From assembly GCA_033002965.1 (NCBI GenBank), contig JAURVB010014814.1, forward strand, positions 62,001-126,000: a DNA stretch of 64,000 bases, read 5' to 3'. The position numbers and the translations under genes were made by a program. The DNA comes from Piper betle (taxonomy: Eukaryota > Streptophyta > Magnoliopsida > Piperales > Piperaceae). Every line of letters begins with the position of its first letter. Position 1 is the stretch's first letter. The notes below the pieces were generated by a model. It was not told where the DNA came from, made no database searches, and worked only from the letters and a program-made list of their open reading frames with translations. Shown piece after piece: positions 1 through 11,700 of the stretch.

Positions 1-165
1 GTAATTAGCTGGGGAGTCCAATCCGCCATGTCCAATTTATTGGCTGATGGGTCAGTCCATTATGTCCATTACCGGCTGGCGAGTCCAATCCACCATGTCC
101 GTTATCTGCTAGTGAGTCCAATCCACCATGTCCGTAATTCGCTGGCGAGTCCAATCAGCCATGTC
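1..165. repeat. Minisatellite inside the gypsy LTR, about 39-bp unit
   Basis: Four imperfect copies of a unit containing GGCGAGTCCAATCCACCATG followed by TCC occur in a row. Units differ by a few substitutions and small length changes. The corresponding part of the plus-strand LTR (about 35000-35150) has only spaced CCATGCG motifs, so the array expanded in this copy. Confidence 0.7.
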
Positions 166-1734
166 CAATTTATTGTATGAATGGCCATTATTGGATTATG
201 AAGGGCGTAGCCCGTGTTGGACTGAGTCAATTCCTTGACCCCGGTTGCACTTAGTGCATAGAGGTCAAATCTGAGCTCAGGCTGACCAGGTTGTCCACAA
301 GGGAAAATACAATATTTTAAATAATTATACGAACTTGGATATTTTGAACTCGCAGCTGTGACCAATGATCCTAATCTGAACGAGGACATAAAATTATACT
401 TAAGTATAATTTTATTCGAGTAAAAAATGCATGTAACTAAATGACTAGCAATATTAAATATTAAATTATTCATGTGATATAATCATTTAAATCGTACTTT
501 ACATTAATTATCTAGATCATAATTTAAAAATATTATTAATACAATTATTTTAAATTATTTGACTCAATAAAATTTCGAACTTTATTTATTTTCATTATGA
601 TATTTAGGTTCGATGCTTGTGATTGTTACCCGTCTGTAGTTTAATAACCCATTTTGTACATTACTGACTCATTATTAAAATAATACTTTATTTACCTAAT
701 ATTAAATTTAATATGATAAAGGTAAAATCGTTATTTTATTATTCACTTATAACCGTCTGATTTAATTTAATCACTTGTATTACACCGATTAATTATCGAC
801 CATTTATCATTACCATATTTTTTATTAATTATGTCCATGTCGATTTTGTCCAATCATTAATTAGTTTAGTAACTTTAACCTATAACCCATTAAAATAATT
901 ATTTTTAAAGATTTATTACGAGTTCGTATTATTTTTAACTCGAGTATGTATTGAGTCAACCAATATTTACAGATTTGCCACCGTGAGCTTCTTCTTCTTC
1001 TTTTTCCCGTCGGCATTCTTCTCTGCACCAAAACCAACACCAAAACCAGACCACGCCCTTCTTCTCCACCCCTTTTCTTGGCACCCAAAACCCAGAATCA
1101 CGTCCTCCCTCAACTTCAACCTTCTCCAGCAACCAATTGGAAGCCTAAAGTCCATGGTTTACAACAGCTTCCCAAGGCGAACATGTCCTACACCATGGCA
1201 CGCAACTTCTGGCCAGCAGTACCGCCGGGGACGCAAGGCGACCTCCGTCCTACCAACAGCACCACCAGGAACTCTTCCCTTCTCCCCGCATGACAACCCC
1301 AACATCCTGGCCAAGCGCTGTGAGCGTGCACGGCATGAATCTTGGCCGACGGACTGGTATGGACGCCTGAAAACACCCACAGCGTTGTCCACCCTCCAAA
1401 CCCCCATCCTAGACTCCTAAGATGCTAGAGACTGCAATTCCCTTATCCTAACCCAACTGATAAGATAGCATAAAACGTTGATGAAGCAACAACACAACAA
1501 AATGATCATGAATTGGTGAAACAACAGCAAGTTTACATGACACCCATGAATGGAGGAAGTAGCAGAACTTTACATGATGATCATGAATTGATGAAGCAAC
1601 AGAATTTAGCATGGTGATTAAGAAATGCATGAAAACTAAGATTAGGGAGATAGGAAGGTTACCCAAGCAAGGAAGATGCCGGCTCCTGTAAGGAAGAGGA
1701 GAAGAAGATGAGAGCATAATGACGCCCCCTTCAC

Positions 1735-1746
1735 AATTTATAAAAT
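1735..1746 (-). promoter_or_regulatory. TATA box of the gypsy LTR
   Basis: On the minus strand TTTTATAAATTG is followed within about 30-50 bases by a CT-rich leader (ATCTTCTTCTCCTCTTCC). It sits about 205 bp from the LTR start, as expected for the U3/R boundary. The plus-strand copy has TTTATATTG at the same place (about 33109). Confidence 0.5.
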
Positions 1747-1950
1747 GAAAAATGACGTCCCTTCACCAAAAATGGCTAGGGTATGTGAAAACACACCAAC
1801 ACCCGTATTTTATTCCTTTAACCGGGTAACTGGGTAAAGAATAAAATATTTAACTGGGTAGAGAATATAATATAATTAATATTCATTCTCTAACATTCGA
1901 TCCTTCCCTGCCCGTGTCGAATATATTAATTTTTTTCCACGGTCTTTACA

Positions 1951-1964
1951 ATCTCCCCAACTTG
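1951..1964 (-). other. Polypurine tract of the minus-strand gypsy element
   Basis: On the minus strand AAGTTGGGGAGAT lies immediately before the LTR start TGTAAAG, which is the position of the plus-strand priming site of reverse transcription. The plus-strand relative at 32873-40659 has lost this segment. Confidence 0.6.
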
Positions 1965-2068
1965 GAAATATTTCATCCCCAAAATATCATAAGAGACAAC
2001 AGAACAATTATGATTAACTTTATTTATTTTTCTTCGGGATTAGTTCATGCTACTACAATATAAAGCTC

Positions 2069-3009
2069 CTATGCCACAAACAGGCTAGGGTATTTCCTTG
2101 CCATTTCTTGTTCAATCTCCCATGTAGCTTCTTCTGACCCCTGATTTTTCCACAATACTTTTACGAAAGGAATTTCCTTGTTCCTGAGTGTCTTTATTTC
2201 TCTTGCCAGGATGCGGATCGGCTTTTCCTCGTACGTTAAATTTGATTGTAGCTCTAAGTCTTCAAAATTTGTGATGATATGATCCTCATCCCATACATAT
2301 TTCTTTAGCATTGATATATGGAAAACATTGTGTACTCTGGCTAGGCTTGGTGGCAATGATAATCTATATGGACAATTCCCAACTTGATCCAGGATTGGAA
2401 ATAGTCCTATAAATCTTGGCTTCAACTTCCCTGATATTTTAAATCTGATCACCCCGTTCGTAGGAGATGTCTTTAGGTACATAAACTCCCCAACTTGGAA
2501 CTCTAGGTCTTTCCTTCGAGTATCAGCATAACTCTTTTATAGATCCTGAGCTACCTTAAGTCTTTGCTGAATGAGTTTCACCTATTTAGTTGCTTCCCTC
2601 ACCATCTCTGGCCCGACTATAACTGTTTCGGTAGACTCCACCTAGACATGATGGGGATCTACAGGGCCTACCATATAAGGCTTCAAATGGTGCCATCCCT
2701 ATACTGGCTTGGTAAGAGTTATTGTAGGTGAATTCATCCAAGGCTAAGTGTTTCTCCCAGTCACCTCCCCAGTCAAGAATGCAAGCTCTTAACAAATCTT
2801 CCAAAGTTTGAATAGTCCTCTCACTCTGACTATTAGTTTGGGGATGATATGTCGTACTCAACTTAATTTGAGTTCCCATGGCTTTTTGAAAGCTTCCTAG
2901 AAATGTGAGGTGAATAGGGGATTGCGGTCGGAGACTATCACCTTTGGAATCCCATGCATTTCTAGATTGGGTCTTCACCCATCTCCTATTCGCATACAAC
3001 ATCAAAATT
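2069..3009 (-). pseudogene. Gypsy pol remnant: integrase core and chromodomain-like tail
   Basis: Two minus-strand open stretches belong to one Ty3/gypsy pol. 3009-2590 gives the end of the integrase catalytic core ([37 protein letters not shown] motifs). 2482-2069 gives the integrase C-terminal domain and chromodomain-like tail (KLKPRFIG, NVFHISMLKK, EEATWEIE). Stops and shifts separate them (about 2483-2640), and the GAG, protease, RT and RNase H parts are absent. The left end of the preserved pol (3009) joins a different LTR, so the element was truncated. The close match to 38500-39436 on the plus strand shows both copies are one family. The features are those of the Tekay/Del chromovirus lineage. 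It is not coding-competent. Confidence 0.88.
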
Positions 3010-5200
3010 ATTTTAACCATACTCGGTATATCATCATATTATCACTTGTGGTAATTATCACACCACATAATTACATTTTCCATTTCATTTCAACAATCTC
3101 ATCATGACATGTTCATAAATTTAACATCTTAAAAAATAGTCTATAGTCAGACCGATGTGTGCACACAAGATGTCACTACTCCTCTGTCCAGGTTGACTAA
3201 TTAGGCTCCTGCTCATCACTTACATATATAGTAGAAAATCATCAGTAATAAGTGTTACTTGTCCAAAAGTAACTATAACAAATTGACAAATGAAAGTTGA
3301 TTTTGAAGAAAAACCATTTTATAACATCTATTGATCTCTCTGAAGGGCATCTACTGAGGAGCCATTGGGTCGCAGACCCAACAATATCCTAAAATGACTA
3401 GTTTGTTGATGCCTCTCGTGATATATTCTCATATTTCTTTTCTATCCCTTGGGACTACCAGTATATCCTAAGCCCTCACCTTTCCTCCATATTTATTTTG
3501 GCCCTAAGAACGAAGGTCGAGTACTCTTAGGCAATCACCATCAGTACCCTTTTAACCACATATTCGGATGAGCAATATACTAAACAGTACTCATAAACCT
3601 TCACATTTCTGTGGGTGTGAGCAAACTTAAAATGTAGATTTGTTAGGATCCTGGGGAATAGAATAGCCTACTCATTAATTTAGAGCCCACACAACTGGCA
3701 TGTGCACCTGCTCATGGTACGTGCGAGTTGATTTCACTATCTCTTGTCCCACTGAAAACTTGATAAGATTATATATAGGCCTAAGAAAGGATATATATAA
3801 TATGCCAGCAGACAACTTGTAGTGGATCTTGTTTTCGAAATCAAACTCGAGAGATCTCATCCTTGAGGGTTGTTAATCAAGAAAACTATCGGCTAATTGG
3901 ACCAAGTAAAGTGGGATCCAATAAAACACTACTTAACCCATCCTACAATTAATAAAATAAATCACCATAGAATAGAGGGATATATCAAGGGCGAGTCCTA
4001 AATGGACCGGTAGAAGCTCCAAGCGAGGCCACACGCCAAGGCGGCGAGCTCTTACTCCGTACCTACACATCAAATCTAAATGCTAACGCCCAGTATGATG
4101 CATTAATACTACAACTAAGTGCATCTACTCATCATTCAATTATATGACAATATGTAATACGCTTCATATCAAGATTCTTACTAGGCATCCAACATTATTG
4201 TAATTACGATACTACCCGTATTTCCATCGCTCAACAAGTATTTAACTTAGTTGTTCACAACATTCTTATCACCATGTAATAACTCGATAGCCATTCTACT
4301 TATATCCATTTATGACAATCTCACAGCCCTAACTAATTTTAGGTATTGACATTAGTCTACATTCAAATCATCCAATCACCACAACAATCGTCCGCATCAC
4401 ATTCTTCCTAATCATGAGATGTAAATATCACACAATTATTCAATTTCATCATCTATATTATCAACACAAATCAATTAACGCATACCCAAATTACAAGCAT
4501 CTAGGGTTTTGAATTACCCTCCATTTATGACATTATCAACTATTTATCACCAACAACATGTTAAACTTATTCATTTCAGTTTGTATCTATAATTCCACCC
4601 TAATATCCGCTAAAGAATTAATCTTTATATTAATTCACATTCCAATATCATCAATTATGAAATGACATGGAACAAAATTATCAGGGATGTATACCTAATT
4701 GTCGACACCAACAATGGCGACGATGACGAAGGTTGTTTGCATGGGCACCATTTGTCTGAGGAGGGACTCAGCCAGGTTGGACTAGGGAGTGAAACTAGAG
4801 CACTGACTGGATCTATTCAGGTTGGCCAATGCCTCACTGGCGACTTGCAAGTAAGCCATCAGCGAAAATCATTGGACTCGACTAGGGCTTGGAGGAGCTG
4901 GCCATGACGGTGAGAAGGAAGGAGAATGATGGTCTAGCGGGGAGGAAATGGCTGGAAGGAGATGACCCTGCCGAGATCAATGCAGGTGGTGCAGCTTGCG
5001 GTGGTAGTGGCAACTCAAAATATCCCCTGGCTCAGCTGGAATGATTCGGCTAGGAGTAAATGGGGAAGAGTAGGACTTGGCCACGGGTGAGGGTCGATGG
5101 TTCCTGGTGGTGATGATGACGAGATGTTAGAGATGGAGAGCACCAACCAGAAGCGTTGTTGCCGGAGACGAAGATGAAGGAGCCGAGTGGGGTAGGGTGC
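3010..5200 (-). mobile_element. Family T LTR fragment, minus strand
   Basis: Read on the minus strand this segment matches blocks of the solo LTR at 31956-42785 and of the LTR at 25966-30761. The shared blocks include the paragraph around 3600-3990 (GGATCTCATCC, CAATAAAACACTA, cATCCTAC) and the region that becomes GC-rich toward the LTR start (4660-5200). The family start TGTAAAACCC is missing: the fragment stops exactly where a plus-strand LTR begins at 5201. The 3' terminus near 3010-3120 is not clear. No gene is seen; the open frame at 4662-4907 is within the LTR. Confidence 0.6.
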
Positions 5201-5599
5201 TGTAAAACCCAGCTTTAGGTAAGGGTTTTACCCGTGTGTAGGTTGCCCAGTTTGGGCCAGTCTCGAGTTGGTTCGAGTGAGTTTGAGCTAAACAATTTTT
5301 AAGAATATAATTATGGGGCCCAGATGGCCATATGAGCATATTATGGTGGCTAAGTATACCTGAAATGCAAATGCTAGCTTGAGTTAGGCTACAACAAAGT
5401 GTCAGTTATCAGTGTATACATCATTTAGTATATGTTTGGGATTTTTAAGGTAATTTATTTGCATGTAGCATAAGGATTTTGGATCACCAGATCGTGGCCC
5501 TACCTATAGAGTTACTTTTATGACTCGAGTCTCTTTTAACTTTGGATGGTTTTTGATCCAAGCTTTCCGTGTATATAATAATATATATATATATATATA

Positions 5600-7921
5600 G
5601 GAAAAAAGGTAACTGTAATGGAGCACAACCAAGATGGCTGTGCTCAATTTTCTTTAGCCGTTGGATTCAATCCAACGGCTAAAAATAACCCAACCAAATC
5701 AACCCAGTGTTCCCACTCCCGCTCCCGCTCCGACGTTGCCGTGCCGCTCAAATTTTGTCGGCGCTGCCTTGGGTCACCCGGGGCCGTCCATACTTGGGGA
5801 AGAACCCGCCCACCTCGGCCGCCTGCCTCGCCAGCCCACCTCGCCTGCTCGCCGCTCGCCACGCCAGCCCATCGCGCCCGCCAGCCCACTGCGCCACCCA
5901 CCCGCTGCTCGCTGCACCAGCCCACCGCGCCTGCCCCTACTATTTTGGCGCGCCACCTTGGGTCACCTTGGGAAGATCGGGAATGGCCGGAGGTCGTCAC
6001 CTGGGGAAAGGAAGGGAAGAGGGGCGGCACTGGCGGCGCTGGCCGGCGACCGGGGTGGAGCGGCAAAAGCAGAGGACAGGGGTGATCGTGAAACAGGGGA
6101 GGTCGTGGAGCTGAATGGCAACTTCGTAATTAAAACTAAACTCGCTCCCGACTTGAGTCAATCTTATAAAATATATCCCAAAAAATATTAAAAAATATAG
6201 TAAAATACGATAAAATAAAATAATCAAATTCTAATAGATTATTTTATTTTATGGTATTTTAATCTATTTTTTCATATTTTTTGAAATTTATTTCGTAATA
6301 TTGACTCAAGTCGGCACCGAGTCAAATTTTTATTTTAAAACAACTCCTCTTGAAAAATATGAAAAAATAGGGTAAAATACCATAAAATAAAATAATCCAT
6401 TAAAATTCCATTATTTTATTTTTGGTATTTTCCAGAATTTTTTTATATTTTTAGGGAATTATTTTGTAATATTGACTCTAGTCTAGTCCGAGTCAAGTTT
6501 TTATTACAAAACTACCCCTGCCCATTTCCTTCCCAACTTGTGTCAATATCACGAAATATATCTAGAAAAAATGAAAAAATAGATTAAAATACCATAAGAT
6601 AAAATAATCAATTAGAACTCAATTATTTTATTTTATGGTATTTTATTATATTTTTTTATAATTTTCAGGATATATTTCGTAATATTGACTCGACTCAGGA
6701 GCGAGTCAAGTTTTTATTACGAAACTAAGTCTGCCCATTTCCTCCTCCCTCCCCTATTTTGCTGGCCACTCCATTTTTCCAACCCTATTTTGTCGTGCTA
6801 CCCGACTATCGGCGACCTCGCTACCGGCCGCCCGCTGGCGACTTTGAGAGCGAGTCATACTTTTATTATAAAATTATTATATATATATATATATATAATT
6901 TATTTTGTAGCAGTGGCTCGAATTGGGAGCAGATTAATTTTTTATAATAAAAATTTGACTTGGTCCCGACTCGAGTCAATATTACAAAATAAATGCCAAA
7001 AAATATAAAAAATACAGGAAAATATCATAAATTAAAATAATCGAATTATAATCGATTATTTTATTTTATAGTATTTTACCCTATTTTGTTCATATTTTTT
7101 GAGAGAGGTAGTTTTAAAGAAAAACTTGACTCGGTGGCGACTTGAGTCAATATTAAGAAATAAATCTATTAGAACTTGATTATTTTATTTTATCGCATTT
7201 TAATATATTTTTGTATTTTTTGGGATAAATTTTATAATATTGACTCAAGTCGGGAGCGAGTCAAGTTTTAATTACGAAATTGCCATTCAGCTCCACGACC
7301 TCTCCTGTTTCACGATTGCCCCGTCCTCTGCTTTTGCCGCTCCACCTCGACCGCCGGCGACCTCGCCGCCACCGTCGCTTGCACCACCGCCGGCCAGCGC
7401 CGCCGGTGCCGCCCCTCTTCCCTTCCTTTCCCCTCTTTCTCTTTCCCTTGCCCTATTAGCCGCCCCTCTCTGCTCTGTTTCTTGGAATGTTGCCGGCCTC
7501 CGTCCAATCGCCGCGACGACCTCCGGCCATTCCCGATCTTCCCCAGGTGACCCAAGGTGGCGCGCCAAAACAGTAGGGGCAGGTGCGGTGGGCTAGCGCA
7601 GCAAGCGGCGGGCAGGCGCGGCGAGCGGTGGGCTGGCGCGGCGAGTGGTGAGCAGGCGAGGTGGGTGGGTGAGGCAGGCGGGCAAGGCCGACGGGCGAGG
7701 CACGTGGGAGAGGCACGTGGGCGAGGCGGGCGGGAGTCGACGAGACGCACGACGGCCGGCCGGGGAAGAGTCGCCGGAGTTGGGTGGGGTGGGTGAGGTG
7801 GGGTGGGGTGGTGTGGGTGGGGGGAGGGGTGAGAATTTATTTCCAGCCGTTGGATTGAATCCAACGGCTGGAAAATTGCAGCACAGCCATCTTGGCTGTG
7901 CTGCATTACAGCTTCCACCCC

Positions 7922-7922
<1 letters not shown>
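5600..7922. mobile_element. Foldback/Mutator-like element with ~640-bp inverted arms
   Basis: The two ends are inverted copies. The left has CTGTAATGGAGCACAACCAA and the right, reversed, CTGTAATGCAGCACAGCCAA, each followed by the short palindrome AGCCGTTGGATTCAATCCAA. The inversion continues far inward. GC-rich arms (5700-6120 and 7290-7840) share GCGCGCCACCTTGGGTCACC and GATCGGGAATGGCCGGAGG. Then CGTGAAACAGG and the CTCCCGACTTGAGTC stretch follow. The centre (about 6240-7210) is a run of AT-rich palindromic subrepeats. Insertion was into TA repeats, so the target duplication cannot be read. Long inverted arms plus subrepeats fit foldback or long-TIR MULE elements. No transposase is seen. The proline/alanine-rich open frames in the arms are by-products of GC-rich repeats. 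Confidence 0.85.
6240..7210. repeat. AT-rich palindromic subrepeat array in the foldback element
   Basis: Four to five related units of about 170-280 bp each hold a near-palindrome of TAAAATACCATAAAATAAAA with its inverse, an AATTA/AATCG centre, and a spacer with TTGACTCnAGTC and TTTTTATTACGAAA. An extra (TA)n tract is at 6880-6898. Each unit could fold into a hairpin. Confidence 0.7.
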
Positions 7923-7982
<60 letters not shown>

Positions 7983-7985
7983 TAC
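7922..7985. repeat. (AT)n microsatellite
   Basis: About 60 bp of nearly pure AT dinucleotide at the right edge of the foldback element, with a shorter tract at its left edge (5577-5599). Together they appear to be one microsatellite of the LTR split by the insertion. Confidence 0.9.
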
Positions 7986-8115
7986 ATATACTCATAAGTG
8001 GGCCCCACTAGGCCATGAGTTGTCAAAATTCTAAATCATGCCATGTGACCAGATTTGAACCATAAACTTAGCCTTATCTTCACCCATTTATTTCCGGTGT
8101 TCTGTTTTGGTTACG

Positions 8116-8701
8116 TAATTTAACCACCAAACCTAATAAGAACCGATCCAATATTCACCCATACTAAGCAAAAATATTGGGAATTGCATTGGAAAGCCAT
8201 CAAGGAAAAAGTTGGAAGGCAGTCTGAGAGACTCTTAAGGGATCTATTAAGATCCTACAGAAAGAGGATTACATAGACGGAAATTGAAATACAAATAAAA
8301 GTGAAATATTAATTATCATGATAAACCAATTCCTAGGAAATCGCTTTCATACTAAACACTGCAAAGCTCGTCACTTTGACGTTGGACTAGGAAAACAGAC
8401 ATGGTGACATACTCGAGTACTTCTCCACGTCACAACAGATTTCTATAATTAATTTTAGGTTTTTAAGGGCAACTGTCATCACAGCCTCACAAATATTTTT
8501 ACAGACTCCCCATTTAACGATTTTTACAAAGAGATTTACCGGCCTACAGAATGGCAGTAATAATACAACAAAAATAAAAGGAAACAGAAGCCACCAATGG
8601 ACAAAACTGCATATGTCATGGGAAATCAGAATTCTCACAATTAAATGACACTCGAACAAAAATCGGATAATTAACAAAATAGATATGTACTGGAGTTGCA
8701 T
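8116..8701. other. SCD2 3' flank and presumed 3' UTR
   Basis: AT-rich sequence between the end of the LTR fragment and the SCD2 stop codon. The part nearest the stop is presumably 3' UTR. No clear polyadenylation signal, repeat or coding frame of note is seen; the minus-strand open frame 8387-8701 lies downstream of the stop. Confidence 0.4.
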
Positions 8702-11700
8702 CTACTCGATCCTTAAATCTGATGTCCCTTTCTCATCTGATATAGTTTCTGCCTGATCAATTTCTTTCCGAGATGCTTCCCATAATTGCTGGTCTAGCCC
8801 AAGCTTCCTCAACTCCACCAGACCTTGTTCAACTGTAGAAAATAAAACCAAAATAGCAAGTTAAAGAATGATTTTGAGAATATGTTCGTATACTTGACGC
8901 TCTCACTTCTTTCAATCTAACTTGCCATGCCTAAATAGTCCAATTCAGTAGGCGAACAATATAACCTTTTTATCACTCCAAAGATAAGAATAGTCTCTGC
9001 AAGCTTAATTCAAGAGGTAAAGACAAAGGCCAAACTACATTTTTATGTTTAATCCCGAGTTAATGGTGTAGGGGATAAGATGGATTGGGATTACCACAAA
9101 AAGAAGTGAAGTCATGAAATTATTATCAACATAGATAGTACATGGTGTAAATACATAGATCCTTAACAAGTCTGCTACCACTCCTTTACATAACGTTTGT
9201 TACATACCATCTACAGCATCTTGCGATGTAGGGGTTTGGCCACTTCGGTTAATCCAAAATTTGAGGCGCTCTTCAGCTATAACTTCTTCAACACAATGTG
9301 TTTTGGCCCGTCTCCAGAAATAAATGAGCCATGACTACAAAAACCAAAACATTTCTGCAGTTAACTACGCAAAACAAAAACATGTAAATTGCACAGGCAT
9401 AAATGGGAGTGATGGTTACTGCAACATAATAAAGATTATTACATGCTCTTCTGCAACTTCATACTATTTTTATGCCTTCCATGTGAAAACTACATGAAAC
9501 AAGTAATTGCCAGCGAACAATTTGCGAATGGAGTACCACAATTTCTAGCATGTCAATAAAAATTGTACCATTTGGCTTTCTATAAAAAGAATGATAAGGG
9601 TATATGGATCAGATACTGAAACCGAAGTGGCTAAAAGCTTACCTACTGCTTCGTATTCGTGATGTATATATATTACATGATAATACAAAAAGGAACAAGA
9701 AGAATGAACAAAGAAATGTAAAACACAAAGCACGACTTAGTCAATGTAGAGGAGATATCGCCAATAAATACCACCATTTTAAGAACCAAGGCATAAAATT
9801 ATTTATCACTATATGAAGATAGTTATCCACCAATCTCCACATCATTGATTTCAGGGACAGAGATGATAATTTCAGTATTAGATTCAGTCAAGGACCAATA
9901 TCTATATGCAAATCCCATGCCGCATATTTAACTGCAGTTACTGTCTTCTAGTTTCAGCCAAAACCATTCTGAAGTTCCTAATGACCAGAAAATGGATACA
10001 CCTAGATAATAATGATGAACCAACCTGCTTGAAAAGCACATCCTCGGATTCTTCTTGATTTAATTCTACAAAGAAATGAACCACAAAAAGATTATTTAAT
10101 TAAGAACATCATGAGCACCAACTGGAAAAATTGAACCCTATCCTCATCATTATCAACTTAAACACCTTATCATGGCCAGCCCAAGGTAAGCAACACAAAA
10201 TATTTTAGCGCTTAAATATTGCTTTCATATTAATGTGTCACCCATAGAAGAACTAAGTTACTGTATGCACCAAAACAGAAGATGAAAGACGAAATTTTAT
10301 CATGATCAGTTGTCACCATGTATCATTATAAATTATAGGCTAAGCATCATGAAATGAGTACAATCAGAGATGATAATATTGTCGCCTTCCATACACCTTG
10401 CAAGATGGCAAAAAGAATCCATATTTTCTTGTGCATAGAAACAGTGACAGGTATTCAAGAATGATAGCAGAAAAAAATGGTTGTATTGTAATCATACTAT
10501 AGGCTATATATTAACAAAACAAGGAATTGAATTACCAAATGACTCCATAAACTTCGAACTACCAGGTGATCTCAGATCTGAGAATAAAAAGAAACGATAT
10601 TTGAGAATAGGACCTAGAAATTAGAAATAAAATGATATAAAAAATCATTCAGTATTAAAACTGTGAAAAAATAAGACCTGATATGGACTGACGAATAAAG
10701 TTTGGTCGTCGGTAGTTCCCCAAAGCAAGGACAACTGCATCCTCTACCTGATTATCCAAAAAGCACATAATAGGGCAAGAAGTTCATAATGAATTGTGTC
10801 CAACTATCAAACTATTTTTAAAAACAAGTAAAAGTTTCATGATAGTCTGGTCTTCCCACTAGTTGTCAGTTATTTCAATTTCACTTGCATGCAACACATT
10901 CTTGAAAATCAACCAGAAGAAGCCACAAAAGGAAAAAATGTCACTTTTCAGGTATTCTGAAAGACAAAATTATAAACATACCTTTAAAGAAGCCAGTTCT
11001 TTTAGACCTTTTTCGACTGAGAGCATGCTTTCGATATACCCCTCCCGCTTACATCACTTAACTCTCGTGCAAGTGCACTTTTCATCCCAGGATTACCATT
11101 ATCTGCTCATTTTAATAAACAAAAAAATAAACACAGTTAGAACTACTACTCATCATGGAGCATCTAAAGCAGAAAAGGATGTTCTTGAAATGATCCTATC
11201 ATTCACCCTGGCTAATAGACTCCTCTTTAGCTTGCTGTCCAGCAGAAATAACAACTTCAAGAGGAAGAGGAGCCAACGAGGACCAATGTTCATGTTTTAT
11301 CCCTGCAGTATCTGCATGTATACCTGGATAAAAGAACAACAACTAATAAAGAAACAATCTAAACGTAAAACATAAGCAAGAACCACAAAACATAAAAGAA
11401 GACATCATCGATAAAGACAAAAAGAACCACATATAACAAATAGATGTCAAGAAAACTTACCATGCCAAACAGCTAAACCCCAATATCGAGCCAGCCAACA
11501 TCGTTTAAGAACTACCTCTTCCTACAATAGAAATAAAAACCTATTTTATAAAACCCAGGTGATGACCCATGACAATACCAAAAACTAAAACAGCATATCA
11601 AACACGTAAGAACCATTTCTTCTTGAGAGAGAGTCATTCTCTGAGTCATGTTGGAAAGAGCTTTAGATTCAATTTCTGCTTGCTGAAGCTGTTCCACTGC

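Larger units (their letters stand above)
1..1950 (-). mobile_element. Ty3/gypsy 3' LTR, minus strand, cut by window edge
   Basis: On the minus strand an LTR begins at 1950 with TGTAAAGACCGTGG, directly after the pol remnant and a purine tract, and runs off the left edge. It matches the 5' LTR of the plus-strand gypsy element at 32873-35798 in order and content: the same start, a CT-rich leader, the GC-rich block (about 980-1420 here), the AT-rich middle and the repeated CCATG-containing stretch. That full LTR is 2926 bp, so about two thirds is present here. The short open frames inside (for example around 983-1420) lie in LTR sequence and are not genes. Confidence 0.85.
5201..8115 (+). mobile_element. 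Family T LTR, 5' part, split by a foldback element
   Basis: It starts TGTAAAACCCAGC at 5201 and follows the LTR at 25966 almost line by line: GGGTTTTAC, TATGGGGCCCAGAT, GTGTATACA, ATTTAGTATATG. It reaches a TA microsatellite near 5580, is interrupted by the foldback element at 5600-7922, and resumes after it with further TA repeats and the GGGCCCCACTAGG / CATGAGT block also seen at 26459. Similarity is lost near 8115, so the rest of the LTR is gone. Confidence 0.75.

Noticed and set aside
1..165. CRISPR-like array of about 39-bp repeats
   Set aside because: Repeats are contiguous without unique spacers and sit in an LTR of a plant retroelement.
983..1420. A 145-residue open frame with a serine/proline-rich translation
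   Set aside because: It lies inside the gypsy LTR, and the corresponding part of the other LTR (33540-34080) is not open in the same way.
5618..6191. Long proline/alanine-rich open frames on both strands in the foldback arms (also 7240-8034)
   Set aside because: They overlap in several frames, arise from GC-rich low-complexity DNA and repeat in inverted copy. No domain is recognisable.
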